Origin: Bolinopsis microptera | Lineage: Eukaryota > Ctenophora > Tentaculata > Lobata > Bolinopsidae | Length of the DNA: 64,000 bases | Direction: 5' to 3' | NCBI RefSeq assembly: GCF_026151205.1 | Contig: NC_087077.1 | Coordinates: 9,725,983 to 9,789,982 of the forward strand | Part shown: positions 1 to 12,100 of the stretch, one piece after another | Layout of the letters: each line of letters opens with the position of its first letter | Position numbering within the stretch: the stretch's first letter is position 1 | The notes under the pieces: generated by a model | Told to the model about the DNA's origin: nothing | What the model saw: only the letters and a program-made list of their open reading frames with translations | Databases searched by the model: none | Translations under genes and position numbers: made by a program

Positions 1-74
1 CAGCAGGCATGAAAACCGGTTTTAAAACTAATTTCTAGCTAGGTATGCACTGGGCGTTATTTTATCTTCACTAC

Positions 75-2440
75 CTGATTTGTCTGATCTTTTCCTGGTG
101 GTATGATCTCCAAGCTCGCTGGATCATGATGGCTGCATACCATTCCCTCTCGTACTGGATCTGGAAATCCACTGCCTCCTGTTGGGGACTAGTTGCTAGG
201 TTACTGATTAGTTGCTTTTAGGGGGTTTAGGGGTTTCTTTCACACAATTTAATTTCAGTTATTGTTTAAGTGGGTCTAGTGGGTCAATGTTCGATCTACG
301 CGGAATTTCTCCTCTTTTCAATAAGAACAGGAATCGTCAAGATTGAGATTTAGATATGGAAAATCAGAGTTTATATATCAGAGATCACTAACACACCTTG
401 ACATTGGTGATGAGGGATGTTTTCGGTTGGTAGGGTTTAATGTTGGCTATAATCACTGCCTTCTCGCATTGGCGTACTTCGTGGACTATCCGACCCATCA
501 CTGATCGACAGCACTTGCACGATACCTGGAACAAAATGTGAAGTTATAACTTTGTTATAACTGCTCGATGTTGTGGGCATAATAGGTTCAAAAACATAGA
601 TCGTCCATCGGAGGATTTTGAATATGATGATTGACAGATTGAATGCCGTAATGTTACTGTTAGATCTAACAGATTAGGCGATTAAAAGTTAAATTAAGAT
701 ATTAAAGTTAAACCTTTTTGTCGACTTGGTTAAGATAGATTCTGGTCTTCTCCTTTTCACTAATCTCCTTCTTAGACACTTTCCTGCTCTCGGCGGGGGG
801 TCGAGGGTTTACTCTGCGGGTGATGGAACAGTCCTTAAAGTTGTAATCGTCTATTTCTAGATCTATTGACTCCTTGTCGGAGGGGTTGCTGATCGAATCT
901 GAAATTGTCTTTCTTTATTGCTGGTTCAGCAGTTTTTTTTTGGCTGCTTTGCTGATCCGAAAAACACTGTAATTTGTCAAAAGCGTTCAGACGTTTTTGC
1001 GATTTGTTTGTAAATCTCACGGGAAACTCAGATAACGAATATTAATCGCACAAATCAATACGTTGATTTAAATTAATAACAGATTACACCGACCTGTTGA
1101 TGAGACCTCTGTGAGCTCATCTGACAGCTCCAGATCAGAACAAGTAAGAGAGGAAACAGAGGAGGAGCGGGATACCTTCATCTCCTCTGTCACGTGTTCA
1201 TCATCTGGTGCGTCTGATATCTCGTGTGACATGAGGGGCTTCTTCCTTGTTTTAGGGGTTTCTTTGGGGGGTTCAGGCTCTTTTGGCTTCGTTGGTGGTG
1301 CAATTTCTGGTCATTAAATAAGTTTAGTGCACGTTTTATGCCTGAAGCTGTCTTTAGGCTGATACTTTAAATTGCAACAATTATCCAGGATATGGATTAT
1401 GGATCTATAAAACTATTGAAGGTAGATTTATATTGGTATCTACCTGGTATCTGTTGATCCAGTACCTCCTCGCACTGGTCACGCTCTCTCTTGAACTCTT
1501 CATCTAGTAGAAACCCTTGGCATTCTGACACGTATCTTCGGAAAGAAACATTGTACATTTTAGTGGCTACACTAATAATACAAAAGCTAGAACATTACTA
1601 CGTTCGACAGAAAACTTGTCTCGTCGCACAGCTGCATAGTAAGTGGCTCTGGATTCTTTGAATAGTCCAGTACCAGCGTCGCATAATATAGGTATGATTT
1701 ACCAGTTATATCCTTTGATATCAATCTAGGATTGCTTGATATATCTGATGCAATGAGCGCAACTTTCGTGACTACCACTTCATTTATTCAGCACAAATGT
1801 GGATATTACTCGACGCTACTAGTAATGTGTTAAAATGCACTGATTTTTTACTGGTAACATAATTCTGATCATTTTGTACGTCGCACATTGAGGGAAGAAA
1901 TAATTTAGACCAAAAAACGATATTTGCACGCATGCCGCACATAAGTCAGGTTTCGGTGCCCATGTTGCGTTTTAACTTGATGCTCTTTTATACTAGAAGA
2001 GCTTTTTCTTGTAGGAATCCATGCTTCACTGTATATATTACAGTTTATAAACTATTTCAATATTTCACATTATAGGATTAATGAGGGATGGAAAATTTTG
2101 CCCAAAAACGCTTATAAAAGGAGGTAAATTACACAAAGATAATTCCATCTAGCATAAAATTTAGTTACTAAACGTAACTCATTTAAAGACAGGCTAGTTT
2201 GTGAAATAGTAGAAAATCTTCTTCTGTAGAAAAGCTTCCTGAATCGACTAACCTGCCGAGTTTCTCTGATAGACTGACACTCTCGTAAAACAGCTCGTCC
2301 AGATCACACGTGTTTGACTGAGTGGACTCTGATTGGACCAGAACTGGGTGGTTCTCCGAGTTTATACTGATGTTGTCTTGTAGACAAACTGAGTGGTTTT
2401 CCGTGCTCAGTGTGATATTTTCTTGCAGACAGACTGTCAT
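75..2440 (-). CDS. IQ-motif protein, N-terminal part (continues beyond left edge)
   Basis: Six exons chain in phase on the minus strand: 2440-2253, 1535-1444, 1306-1094, 898-714, 525-397, 178-75, giving about 303 residues with no stop before the edge. The N-terminus (ATG 2440) holds a short internal duplication (VCLQENITLSTEN / VCLQDNISINSEN). The middle is Pro/Lys- and Ser-rich and probably disordered. A cysteine cluster CKCC opens exon 5. Exon 6 ends in an IQ-type calmodulin-binding motif (IMIQRAWRSYHQEKIRQ). Donors are gttagt, gtagat, gtcggt, gtttaa, gtgtgt and gtagtg; each junction keeps phase. An open stretch at 1600-1778 does not fit in phase and was left out. Function is not recognised; calmodulin binding is inferred from the IQ motif. 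The divergent neighbour is PSME3IP1. The start could lie further upstream, because an acceptor-like cag sits just before the ATG. Confidence 0.65.
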
Positions 2441-3261
2441 GTCCTGATGTACTAATATGGGTTTTGGGGTAGTCTTATCTTACTGACCACAAAGGGAGAT
2501 GTTGTTTATCATTATGAGTGGCACAAATTTAACAATCATTCATGCTTTCATGCTTACGAAATCAAAGTTGGCAACAGCAAATCTGTTAATTTTCATCTTC
2601 ACACAGAAGACTGAAAATAGACCAAGCAATTATCACATTATGATGTTAGACAGTAATTTAATTAAGCAACAACATTGGCAAGGCGGTTTCCTATAACCTA
2701 AAATTAATCTCTCCGATCAACAACGAAAACTTTTACCCTGCAAAAAACATCAGATCTTCGAGAGAATAACTCTGAAAAAGATCAAAAAATGGTCTAATCT
2801 TGAAAATTACACCTTCACGTGCAAGCTTTACCAGTGTAAACAATGTGCGTCACAGTACTTTTTACAGTTTTATGCACTATGCTTGACATGCTCCGCCTGT
2901 TCGGCCGCTCTATTTTCGCTGACGAACACGTCAAAAGTAAAATCATTGCATATCTGCTCTCTCTGGCAAGGACGAGTATGCAATCATGGTGTGCTGTCAA
3001 CATGGAGCTTGATTGGCTATTGAAGGTTTAGAGTTGGATACGTTAAATGAAATCATGAACGACTGTTTATTAGAGTTAAACGGTTAAAGTTAAACAGTTA
3101 AACGATCACTGACTGCCCACTGACAGACATATAATTAATATTATATGCATAATGTTATTTGTGATATAATACGAAACTTATTTGATTCAAATCAATGAAA
3201 CTTCAATTATTGTAATACTTTTACCTGAGATCAATTAAACTCATTTAATTAATTAGCCGAT
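2441..3261. other. Intergenic region between divergent genes
   Basis: This 0.8-kb stretch separates two genes transcribed away from each other and so should hold both promoters. Only short ORFs on both strands overlap here, with no splice-consistent chain. No TATA box could be assigned with confidence. Confidence 0.5.
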
Positions 3262-4962
3262 ATGGATCAAGACGCGCAGGAGGAAGCTCTCAAAATCTCC
3301 AAAGTGAGACGGGAGGAAGAATGGCAAAAAGTCCGAAACCCGGATGTCATTACCGAGAGTAAGTACGGTTATTATGCCTATTTTTAGAATAAATGCATAT
3401 TATTTAATAGATTGGGAGAGTTAACTTTAATCAGAGCGTTAGCAAGTAATTTTGATCGTTTAGCTCTGTCAAAATGATTCGTTTAGCTCTGTCAAAATGA
3501 ATCGAATATCATTGTCACATTTTAAATTTTCGTTCGGTCTTGTTCTCACGACGATTGAACTGACTTTCAACTGCAATTAATGGCCGGGAAGCTTCATTCA
3601 TCCGTCTTATCAGAGGATAAAGAAGAAGATTTCGAGACTAAAACCCTGTATGAGCGTCTATCTGAGAACAGAGAGCTAAAGAGGCTGGAAATAGAGGAGC
3701 AGTTCCGATACAGTGAGTTATTTTGTTGTAGGTTGAACAGGTGAACAAGCTAAACGATTGTGTTGTGACGCAGCCAAATTTTGGCTGAAATGCTCTTTTT
3801 AAGTATTTAGTGGGCTAAACCGTATGTTTCGACGGTTGAAATGTGCTGGTAAAATGACCTGTTTGTTGATTGTTTTGCAGACCATTGGATCGATCACGTG
3901 GACACAAACGGGTTCCCCTAAAGTTATACGATCATCTCCTTAACTACCATCCTCAGAAAACATGGTGTACAGTGGTCTGGACAACGACGAACACAAGTTC
4001 CTTCAGGGATGGGAGAACTCTAAGAAGAAACAACTTAGCGAAAGGAACAAGATGGAGATTGAGGAACTTCAAAAGTTTAAGGTTCCTATTAAATTGCCAC
4101 TATACTGTCTATTTGACCCATGGGTGGCTTAAATATAATTTTCATACAAAATGAGCCATTAACTCTATTTTAATATACTTTTAAATCGGCGAAGAAGCAA
4201 GAATAACTCTAAAGCTAAAACCCCTCTCTCACAGGCACGAATAGTTGATCTTGATGCGCAGTTAGATATCACCACCCAGCTTGTAACCCCGGTCCTGCCT
4301 AAATCTACTGCTGTATCTAGACAGAAGCAACTACTGAGTGGAGCTGTAAAACGAAGAAAAGTGTAAGTTACAGTGTTATAAAATATAAATATTAAATATC
4401 AAGAGATTAGCGAGGAGTCGAGGACTACAAGTGGGTGGACCGCAAGATCCCAACACTTGCCTCTGAGTTTACGTGCATATTATTGAATACTTGTTGATAT
4501 TATTGTGATGCCTCTAATAGTTCTGTTCTAAAAGATTTGCACTAACTTTAGTTATTTTCATAGTTTCTATAATATCATTTTCCACTGACGTTTCTCGGAT
4601 ATAAAGTATTTGCACTGTATCTTATGTAGCCTCCCCAGTGCTGAAATTAACCTCTATAACACTTCTAATCCCTCAGAGAACCGAAGAAAGAGCCAGAACC
4701 CAAAGCTGCCTCCGCTGGTTTAGCAGGTTTGGCAGCCTACAGTGACTCTGACAGTGACTCAGACTCCAACAAAAAGGATGCTGAGAAGAAGAAGGGAAGT
4801 GGTAGTTCCAGTTCCAGTTCCAGCTCAGGATCCAGTTCGAGTGACAGTGATTCTAGTAGTAGTTCCAGCGGATCTGAATCGAGGAGGAGAAGGAAAAAGA
4901 AAAAACCTTCTTGGGAGTCAGGCCCTCAGGACAAGAAAAACGAAAAGAACGATTCTGACTGA
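3262..4962 (+). CDS. PSME3IP1: PSME3-interacting protein (FAM192A/NIP30 family)
   Basis: Five exons (3262-3358, 3614-3712, 3957-4081, 4235-4362, 4677-4962) join in phase to 244 residues. The N-terminal NIP30 domain is clear: RREEEWQKVRNPD, then LYERLSENRELKR, IEEQFRYKNMVYSGLDNDE and a Lys/Glu-rich helix (NKMEIEELQKFK). LLSGAVKRRK follows, a typical nuclear-localisation-like element of the family. The C-terminus is GLAGLAAYSDSDSDSDSN plus a serine tract and a basic patch, matching the acidic serine-rich tail of vertebrate members. In vertebrates this nuclear protein binds the proteasome activator PSME3 (PA28gamma) through a phosphorylated C-terminal region; the serine/aspartate tail here suggests conservation of CK2-type sites. 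Length is close to the vertebrate protein. The ATG at 3262 follows an AT-rich leader. Identification is from conserved motifs and domain order. Confidence 0.93.
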
Positions 4963-6164
4963 GACTTTTAGTCTTTTTATCCTTTTACTCGGTTAATTGT
5001 CCAGTGGAATTTCTGTAACTTCCTGACCGAAACAATACATCATGCATTCTTTGGGGTTGAAAAGAATCATATTGCGGTGAAGGTGATTTATGTTATAAAC
5101 GGTTAGTTAGTCGGTGTAGTTCTTGTAATCTGTGTACATTTGAAAGTACATGACTGGAAGAACTAATTATGTATTCTTTGGGTTTGAAAAGGATCAAATT
5201 GAGATGATTTTCATTTGTAACGACTCGTTTGTCAATGGAATTCTCATTAGAAGCTAAATGACTGAAATGGAAGCACGATTTAGTGCATATCCTGGAGAAG
5301 CAAGGAATCAAATTGGGATAATTTCAAAGGACAATCATACTCAGAATAGAATAAATGAAAATCGCTTATATTACTCATCATATCTGATCTGATGGGAAGT
5401 TTGTCAGGATATTAGGGAATAGGGATGGCACGCACCAGGCTCCTAAAAGCTTGATGTACGTTTTCTTACTGTAACTGAAGTAAATAAAATAAGAAATCTT
5501 ATCAGTATGTGTACGAGGGAGAGGGTTATGAGCCAGCCAACTTTCGAGCAGTTATTTCAAATAATAGTAGATAACTTGTGAGAATATGATGTTTTAACGA
5601 TACTGTATTGATGAAGGTGGACGGTTATTTCTTATCTTCGATATTTAGCTTGTGATACATCAAAGTATGTCTGCCATGGTTCGTTATCAATTTGTTCTTA
5701 TCAAATTATTTCATTTTCAAAGCCCTTCAGATTGAGGAATTTTATCTGTTTCAAATGTTGTTCAAGCTGAGTATTCCAGATTTTTCTCAATGAAATTCAT
5801 ACATTTTATTTCTAAAAATATCATCAATGGTATTCATATAAAACATAAGCAAGATATAAATCAACAAATTAACAATTCGGTCAACGAGTTTCCAGTTTAT
5901 TGACCAGTAACATAATCATATGCTGCATTGCAATTTCACTATAAAATTCAACTGTACAATGTTATTAACGTCTCCTCAATTTCTCCGTCCTAACAATGAT
6001 AAACGTCTTAATTTCACCATCATAACAATGAAAATATCTCAATTTCCTCATCCTAACAATGACATATCTCAGTTTCACCATCCTAACAATGAAGACATCT
6101 TAACTTCCCCTTCTTAACAATGAAAGTGTGTCTTAACTTCCCCTACCATTTAACTTCACACAGT
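4963..6164. other. Convergent intergenic region
   Basis: This is the 3' flank shared by PSME3IP1 (+) and the antiporter gene (-). No exon chain was found. Short related segments (around 5045-5110, 5165-5230 and 5275-5330) resemble one another, each with a 'ttctttggg..gaaaaggatca' core, suggesting a decayed tandem repeat. Confidence 0.45.
5945..6150. repeat. Degenerate ~35-bp tandem repeat
   Basis: About five imperfect units, each with 'cctaacaatga' or 'ttaacaatga' followed by 'atctcaatttc' or 'cttaacttcccc'. The array ends next to the stop codon of the antiporter gene and may lie in its 3' UTR. Confidence 0.7.
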
Positions 6165-9100
6165 CTAAATAGTATCCCCTCCCACAAGAGCAGTCCTCTC
6201 ATTAACCTCACTTTCAGTACTACTATCACTTTTAACCCTCCTAATACCCCGCACTTCGTCCAACAGGACTTGAAACAGTGACCTCCTCCCTGGATACCTG
6301 CCAAACAGGATAAATACTGTCGCCACTATGAAGATAAGGATGAGGTAGGATACGTAGTACGGGTAGAGGTCCATTCCTACAAATAGGTCCCCGAATAGAA
6401 TGGTCAGGACAGCGATAGGGACGCAGAATGTGGACATTACTTTGAGGTGGTCCACCATAGGGCAATCTGGGGGAGGGGTTCAGTTACTACCATCGAACTT
6501 AAACATTATAATATATTATGTGAATAATCACTCAAATCAGTAACAGTCCATTTCACAATTCACAGTATAAACTATAAACTTGTCAACGTTTCACGAAGAG
6601 ATCAGAAATCATTTCCTGGCCTAGCGGTTGAATTTACGATACAGCTCATTCCATGATAGTCTCTATTCTAATCTTCACTAACTTGTAAAGAGAGCACTAG
6701 CAATAGTGGTGTCAGCAATAGGAGAGCACAGATTACCAAACACTGTGCTGCTGAACGCAGCTGCAATAGTCTTCACGTAGATCTCAGTATCGGATGTGAG
6801 GTGCACCACCACTGGTACTATCAGCGGGAATATGATACCTGTGGGACATGGAATTTAAATCAGGGATAATATTAAAGAGTCTTCTGTAATATAGGAGTGG
6901 ATGATAATAAGTTTTCCTGGATCATTATCTAAAATACTAAGAATCTTCTCTAGCAAAAATGACCAAATTTACAAAACACTGCTGGTCTGTTAAACTTAAT
7001 CCCACATTGTAAACTACCTTGGGTTCCCATAGCTGAGCCACTAGCATAGGACATAGCGTACCCAATTAGACACACCAGGGATGGGAAATACTTTACCGGC
7101 ATGTTCTCACCTAGCGCTGAAAATAATAGATTGTTAGCTGGTTGGTTTAGGAAGACACGTGGGATCAGTGTGAACTCAAATCGTAAATTTGAATCATTTC
7201 ATTCATTCTCGTTTCAAACACTTCATATTGTTCGCTGTCCTGTTTAAGTGGTCAGTAAACACTAAACTTGTACAACATGGTGGTCAAATTCTGCTTGAAG
7301 AATAATTTTTGTAGCCATATTATGATTTATGCGACATTATGCGACATAAACCACAAAGAAGTATAACTATTTTATATTAATAGAACATCCTACCTCCTGC
7401 AATGTACTCGCTAGTATGAATATCGTTCATAGCAAACCCTAGCGACCAGGCCAGTATCAGTATCATTATAGGCTCTGACATTCCCTTTACTCCCTCCACA
7501 AAATACTCCGCACATTTTGCTACCCCCATTATTCTCTGTACTGGTATTAACACCTGAGGTTCAGAAAGTTAAATCCAGAGGTTGAGATTGAGGTTGACAC
7601 CTCAAATATGGGGTTATAATTAGGAGTAAGCTTGATCAGACTACCAAGGTTTATAATGAGATTACCGGTTTACAACTTTTTAAGGCTTCTGAGCTCTTTC
7701 ATACCCCAACATAAATAATGTCCAACAATTAATTAATCCTAATATTTGAATTATTTCTAACAAAATAGTATAATAACTTACAAGTGTAAGCACTAAAGAT
7801 ACAGAAGTTCCGACAATTAGACAGTTTATAGAGTTACACTTGCTAGCACAGTTCATGAACGTTGTGGCAATATCCTCACCAGATGCTAATATCACCTGTT
7901 TTCCTGAGGGAAGCAGAAAATATTAAGTTTTAAATTTATGTTAGCAGACATGATGAAGATTATTACTGCAGATAATAAAGATGGCATCAAAATTCACTCA
8001 ATATCTACTCAAAACTTTCAAAGCCCTTATTTCCTCTCACCGTCAAAGTACATGCGTAGGAGTGATATGGCAACCAGTACCACTAACGGCACGATAGCAT
8101 TGTACCACCTTTCTGGTACTTTACTCTCCTCTGAAACCTCATCTTCATCATTTTCATACTTCATTGTTATGTTTTCGGGGTCAGGTGACTCCTTTTTAGC
8201 GAGGTTGTCTTCTTCGTATGTTATCATCGGCACTAAGAAAGAGGAGATTTATTAGGTAAATTAAAATATCCCCTATAAATTCGTTGATCATCAGGATTAA
8301 ATATTGGATGTTAGTCCTTTGGAATTATTCGCCACTCGCCATCAAGGTATTGGAACCGGTAAATCCGGAAAAAACTTTGACGGAATGAAAGTTTTGCAAA
8401 TGTCCTACCGGTAGGACATTTTCACATTTTAGCTTTCCGCAACCCAAATTTCACTGTTTTAATTGAATTTTTATTGAATCATCATCTAGCAAAGTCACTG
8501 AAGATGGCTCAAGACGAGATTGAGGTTCTCAAAGTTTTATTCCCAAAGAAAGCTTTGATAAAGGGAAATTCGTCAGAATAGAAAAAGAGTTTTTCGAAGA
8601 TTTTTGAAGGGAAGCTTGTCTGCCGTCTCTTTGACCGAACGTTCGTGGTTTTGGCTGAATTTTTTACCAGCGTCCAATCAGTGAGGTCGGTGAGAGTGAC
8701 ACAAGTCGCCATCAAAGTATTGGAACCAGTATATTCTTTGGAATTCATGTTTGCCTTAGAAGAGTAAACTATTTTCATAGCTTAAAGCTTATATCTTTTA
8801 AATGACCTGAAAAGTGAAAACTTAAAATCTAGATTTAATGTTAATAGCTTACCGATGTCCTTGTCAAACAAGATGTAGATAACAGTGGAGAGTAGCCCGG
8901 TCACTACAAAGAATCTGTAAGGTATAGATTGGAGCAGGTAGCTGAAGCCGGATACCTCCACGTTAACCAGGTCAAAGGAGGATTCTATGTAACCGATCTG
9001 AAATAGTTTAAACAGTTTAGTTTCACAGCTTTGTAATTAGAAGACAAGCTTGAAACTGGCTGGCATGGAGGAGGTTCCCCAACATGGTAACACTAGAATA

Positions 9101-12100
9101 TTTTATTAAAAAAAAAGAATATAGGGAATTGGATATTCTACAGTTTCATGTTCGGTCCCAGGTCGCAGCGTGTTTTTAATCACGTTGGCTTATCATTTAT
9201 GCCACTTTTAATCTGTAGATAATATCTAAAATTGGTAAATTCGATTTAACACGAGGGTTTCTTCTTTTAGCTGCTAATTAGTTTACAAACCCAAGTAATA
9301 AATGAATATCGGTAATGAATCATGAATTCGAACGATACAAGTTGTTATACAAATATCGGCCGTCCATGATATCATTATATGTAATCAAATTAAGCTTTAA
9401 ATATCAATTAGAATAGAAGGTCGTGCAATGATGGAAAGGTTTTAAATCACGTTAGCTTATCTTTTTTGGGCAATTGCATTGTTTAGGAAGTTTAGGAAGT
9501 ATCTAAATTGGTAAATTCAATTGGCTTAAGACTTTACCCTTTTATATACATTATACAGGGGCCACGTTAATATTAATAACAAAGGTTGCAATGGCCTGAA
9601 AATGATAAGAAAACGTGACTCAAAACACGTTCCAACCAGGCACCGAACATGAAACTGTAGAATATTTGCAACGAATTTTGTTGCCGCAAAAATCTTATCA
9701 ACAGGAAAAATGGAAAATGTATTTGATTTTGAATTATTTTCAAAAGCAGGTGTCAAGATAACGTGAGGTATTGTAACTTTATGTTTAAAGACAGCTAGTA
9801 ATAATATTACTAATACTTATAAGTTATAATATCAAATTTAATTATGACGTTGGTTACTCTGTCAACACCTTTTCCAAACAGTTTTATCTGATGGAATGAA
9901 TGCATGAGAAGTATTTAATATTAACGCTTCAAATTACAGCTGAATCAATGCAGCAGTATTTAATATTCATGCCAAATTACCTGAATACCAGCCCAACTGG
10001 AAAGTGGGCAGAGACTTGCCACAGAGACTGCCATCATGTGGACAATGAAGGAGAACTTCTGAACACTGAGCCCCAGTTTGGCAACTAGAGGGCCCATACT
10101 TTTACCCGATATCATGATACCTGGGTTGTGATTTTAGTTAGATTTAGTGGATAAGAAGAAAGGTAAAGTTATGATTACTAATCAAACTATTCAGCCAAAC
10201 ATACAAATAAATTTCCAGCACTCAGCAGTAGAGATCACACACAAATCACACATAAATCATACATAAATCACACATAAATCACTCGATGAAACGTGAACCT
10301 GCGAAGTCATCAAAAGAGAACAGCAAGGTGAGCACGGCAGTAACAACAGCTGCATGGTGTGGGGAGCTGGTGAATCTGGAGATCTGTCGGGTCAGACTGT
10401 CTGCCCCACCGCTCTTTTGCATTATCTCAATCAGTCCACCAATCAGTGCACAGAATACTATTACCCCTGACTTGATTGGGTGACGTAGAAAATTAGCTTA
10501 AACTAACACACTGACAGCACATTTGATAGCGAATTAGAACAATTAATGATAGAATTGGTGATAATCAATAATCATTTTATTAGGTCAGAGAATCACTTTT
10601 AATCTTCACATGTGATCGTCATTTTTCTATTCAGCATGACGTAGTGGAATTAATTTTTTAATCATTTTATTAGCGTATTTGATTTTATTGACCTTGATTA
10701 ATTTAACAGATTAGAAATTTCGTCGTTCTACATGCAGCACTCACTGGCAAAGTCGTCAAAGAAAAAGGCGAAGGAGATGGTAACAGTTAATACTCCAGCA
10801 TGGTAAACGGTGGAAGCTAACTTGAAGATCATGTTTGCAAAGCCCTTTGCTCCCCCGGATTTCTCTAGGATCTCAATAAGACCACTCATAAGACAGGTAA
10901 ACAGGATGACCCCTGCCTGACAAATTTACTTTTAAACTGATTGCTGGAGTTTTATGAGGCCACTAAAAAGGGTGTATGATCAAACTAAAAGTCGTGCCAA
11001 CTTATTAATGGCATGTTGGTTTCAAATATCTTTATAACAACTTATAACCCCATGACAGTGTAAGTGTCACTGTATTTAAGTATTTATGAAGGGTAGATTA
11101 CCATAAAAATAGCATTTTAATAATTAAAATCTTCTAACCTTGCCAGGGTCCAGGAAAGGAAGAACAAGGTAGTTATCAAAAGTGTCGATAAACGCTTCCA
11201 CAGGATTGTAGGCGTTGGCTAGGAAGGCAGCAGCAAACACTCCGCAACTAAGGGACAACAGCACCTGAGGGTAATTTAGTTTATAACTAGTAGTAGTAGG
11301 TTTCTGCATAATGCTAAAAACTCTACACTATTCTGGGTGATAGTCTCTATTGGAAGCTTTAAATTGAAGGCTAGTTTTAACATGTCACCTGTTTGGTGAC
11401 TATAGCTAGAAGGACCGTCAGTATGGGAGGTAGTAGAGTCAGGGGAGCTGGGATAGCAAACAGGGCCACTTTCTCGCACTCTCCACATCCTGAAAGTGGG
11501 AAAATTAGTTTATAATAGTTACTATGGTTGTGATTTTAGTATATCAATATGGAAGGTTATTTGGTGTGGATATTTGAATTTTAAACTGCTGGGTCCCGGA
11601 CGTTATGAAAAAGGTTTTAGGGTTTGTAGTTTGGATTGGGGACTTAAAAGCTGGTTTACTGTAGTGTAAGAGTTATATTATGGTAAAGAATGTAGCGCGC
11701 GTAGCGTTAAGATCTGGAAATAACCGTATGATTATTCACGTGTAACACATCTTAGACTTTATTATTAGACTTAATTATATATATTAGACTGCATATTAGA
11801 CTTAATGGAGACAGATTCACATCCGTCTTGCTGCATTGTGCAAGACTCTTGCAGAATGCAGCTTATATTTTTCGAGAACCTTAACAAAGTCATGTGTAAC
11901 CATGATGTAGCTGTAATAACTATAAATTACAACCATATTATAGTTCGTTTACTTTTGGTTTTTGCTTTGTTTTTTAAAATTAAAAGGCCCCCTTCAGGAA
12001 CAATGCATTTGAGGTATTTGAGCATTCCATCGTTATAACGATATAAGTTACAGCACTGCAAATCAATTGAATTTCGTACTTTGTTGCGGTTTCAAATATG

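Noticed and set aside
1587..1778. Minus-strand open stretch that looks like an exon of the IQ-motif gene
   Set aside because: No acceptor and donor combination fits the phases of the neighbouring exons, while skipping it joins 2253 to 1535 in perfect phase.
8509..8778. 89-codon minus-strand ORF in the antiporter gene
   Set aside because: It lies in the intron between exons 9 and 8, whose junction is in phase without it, and has no matching splice sites.
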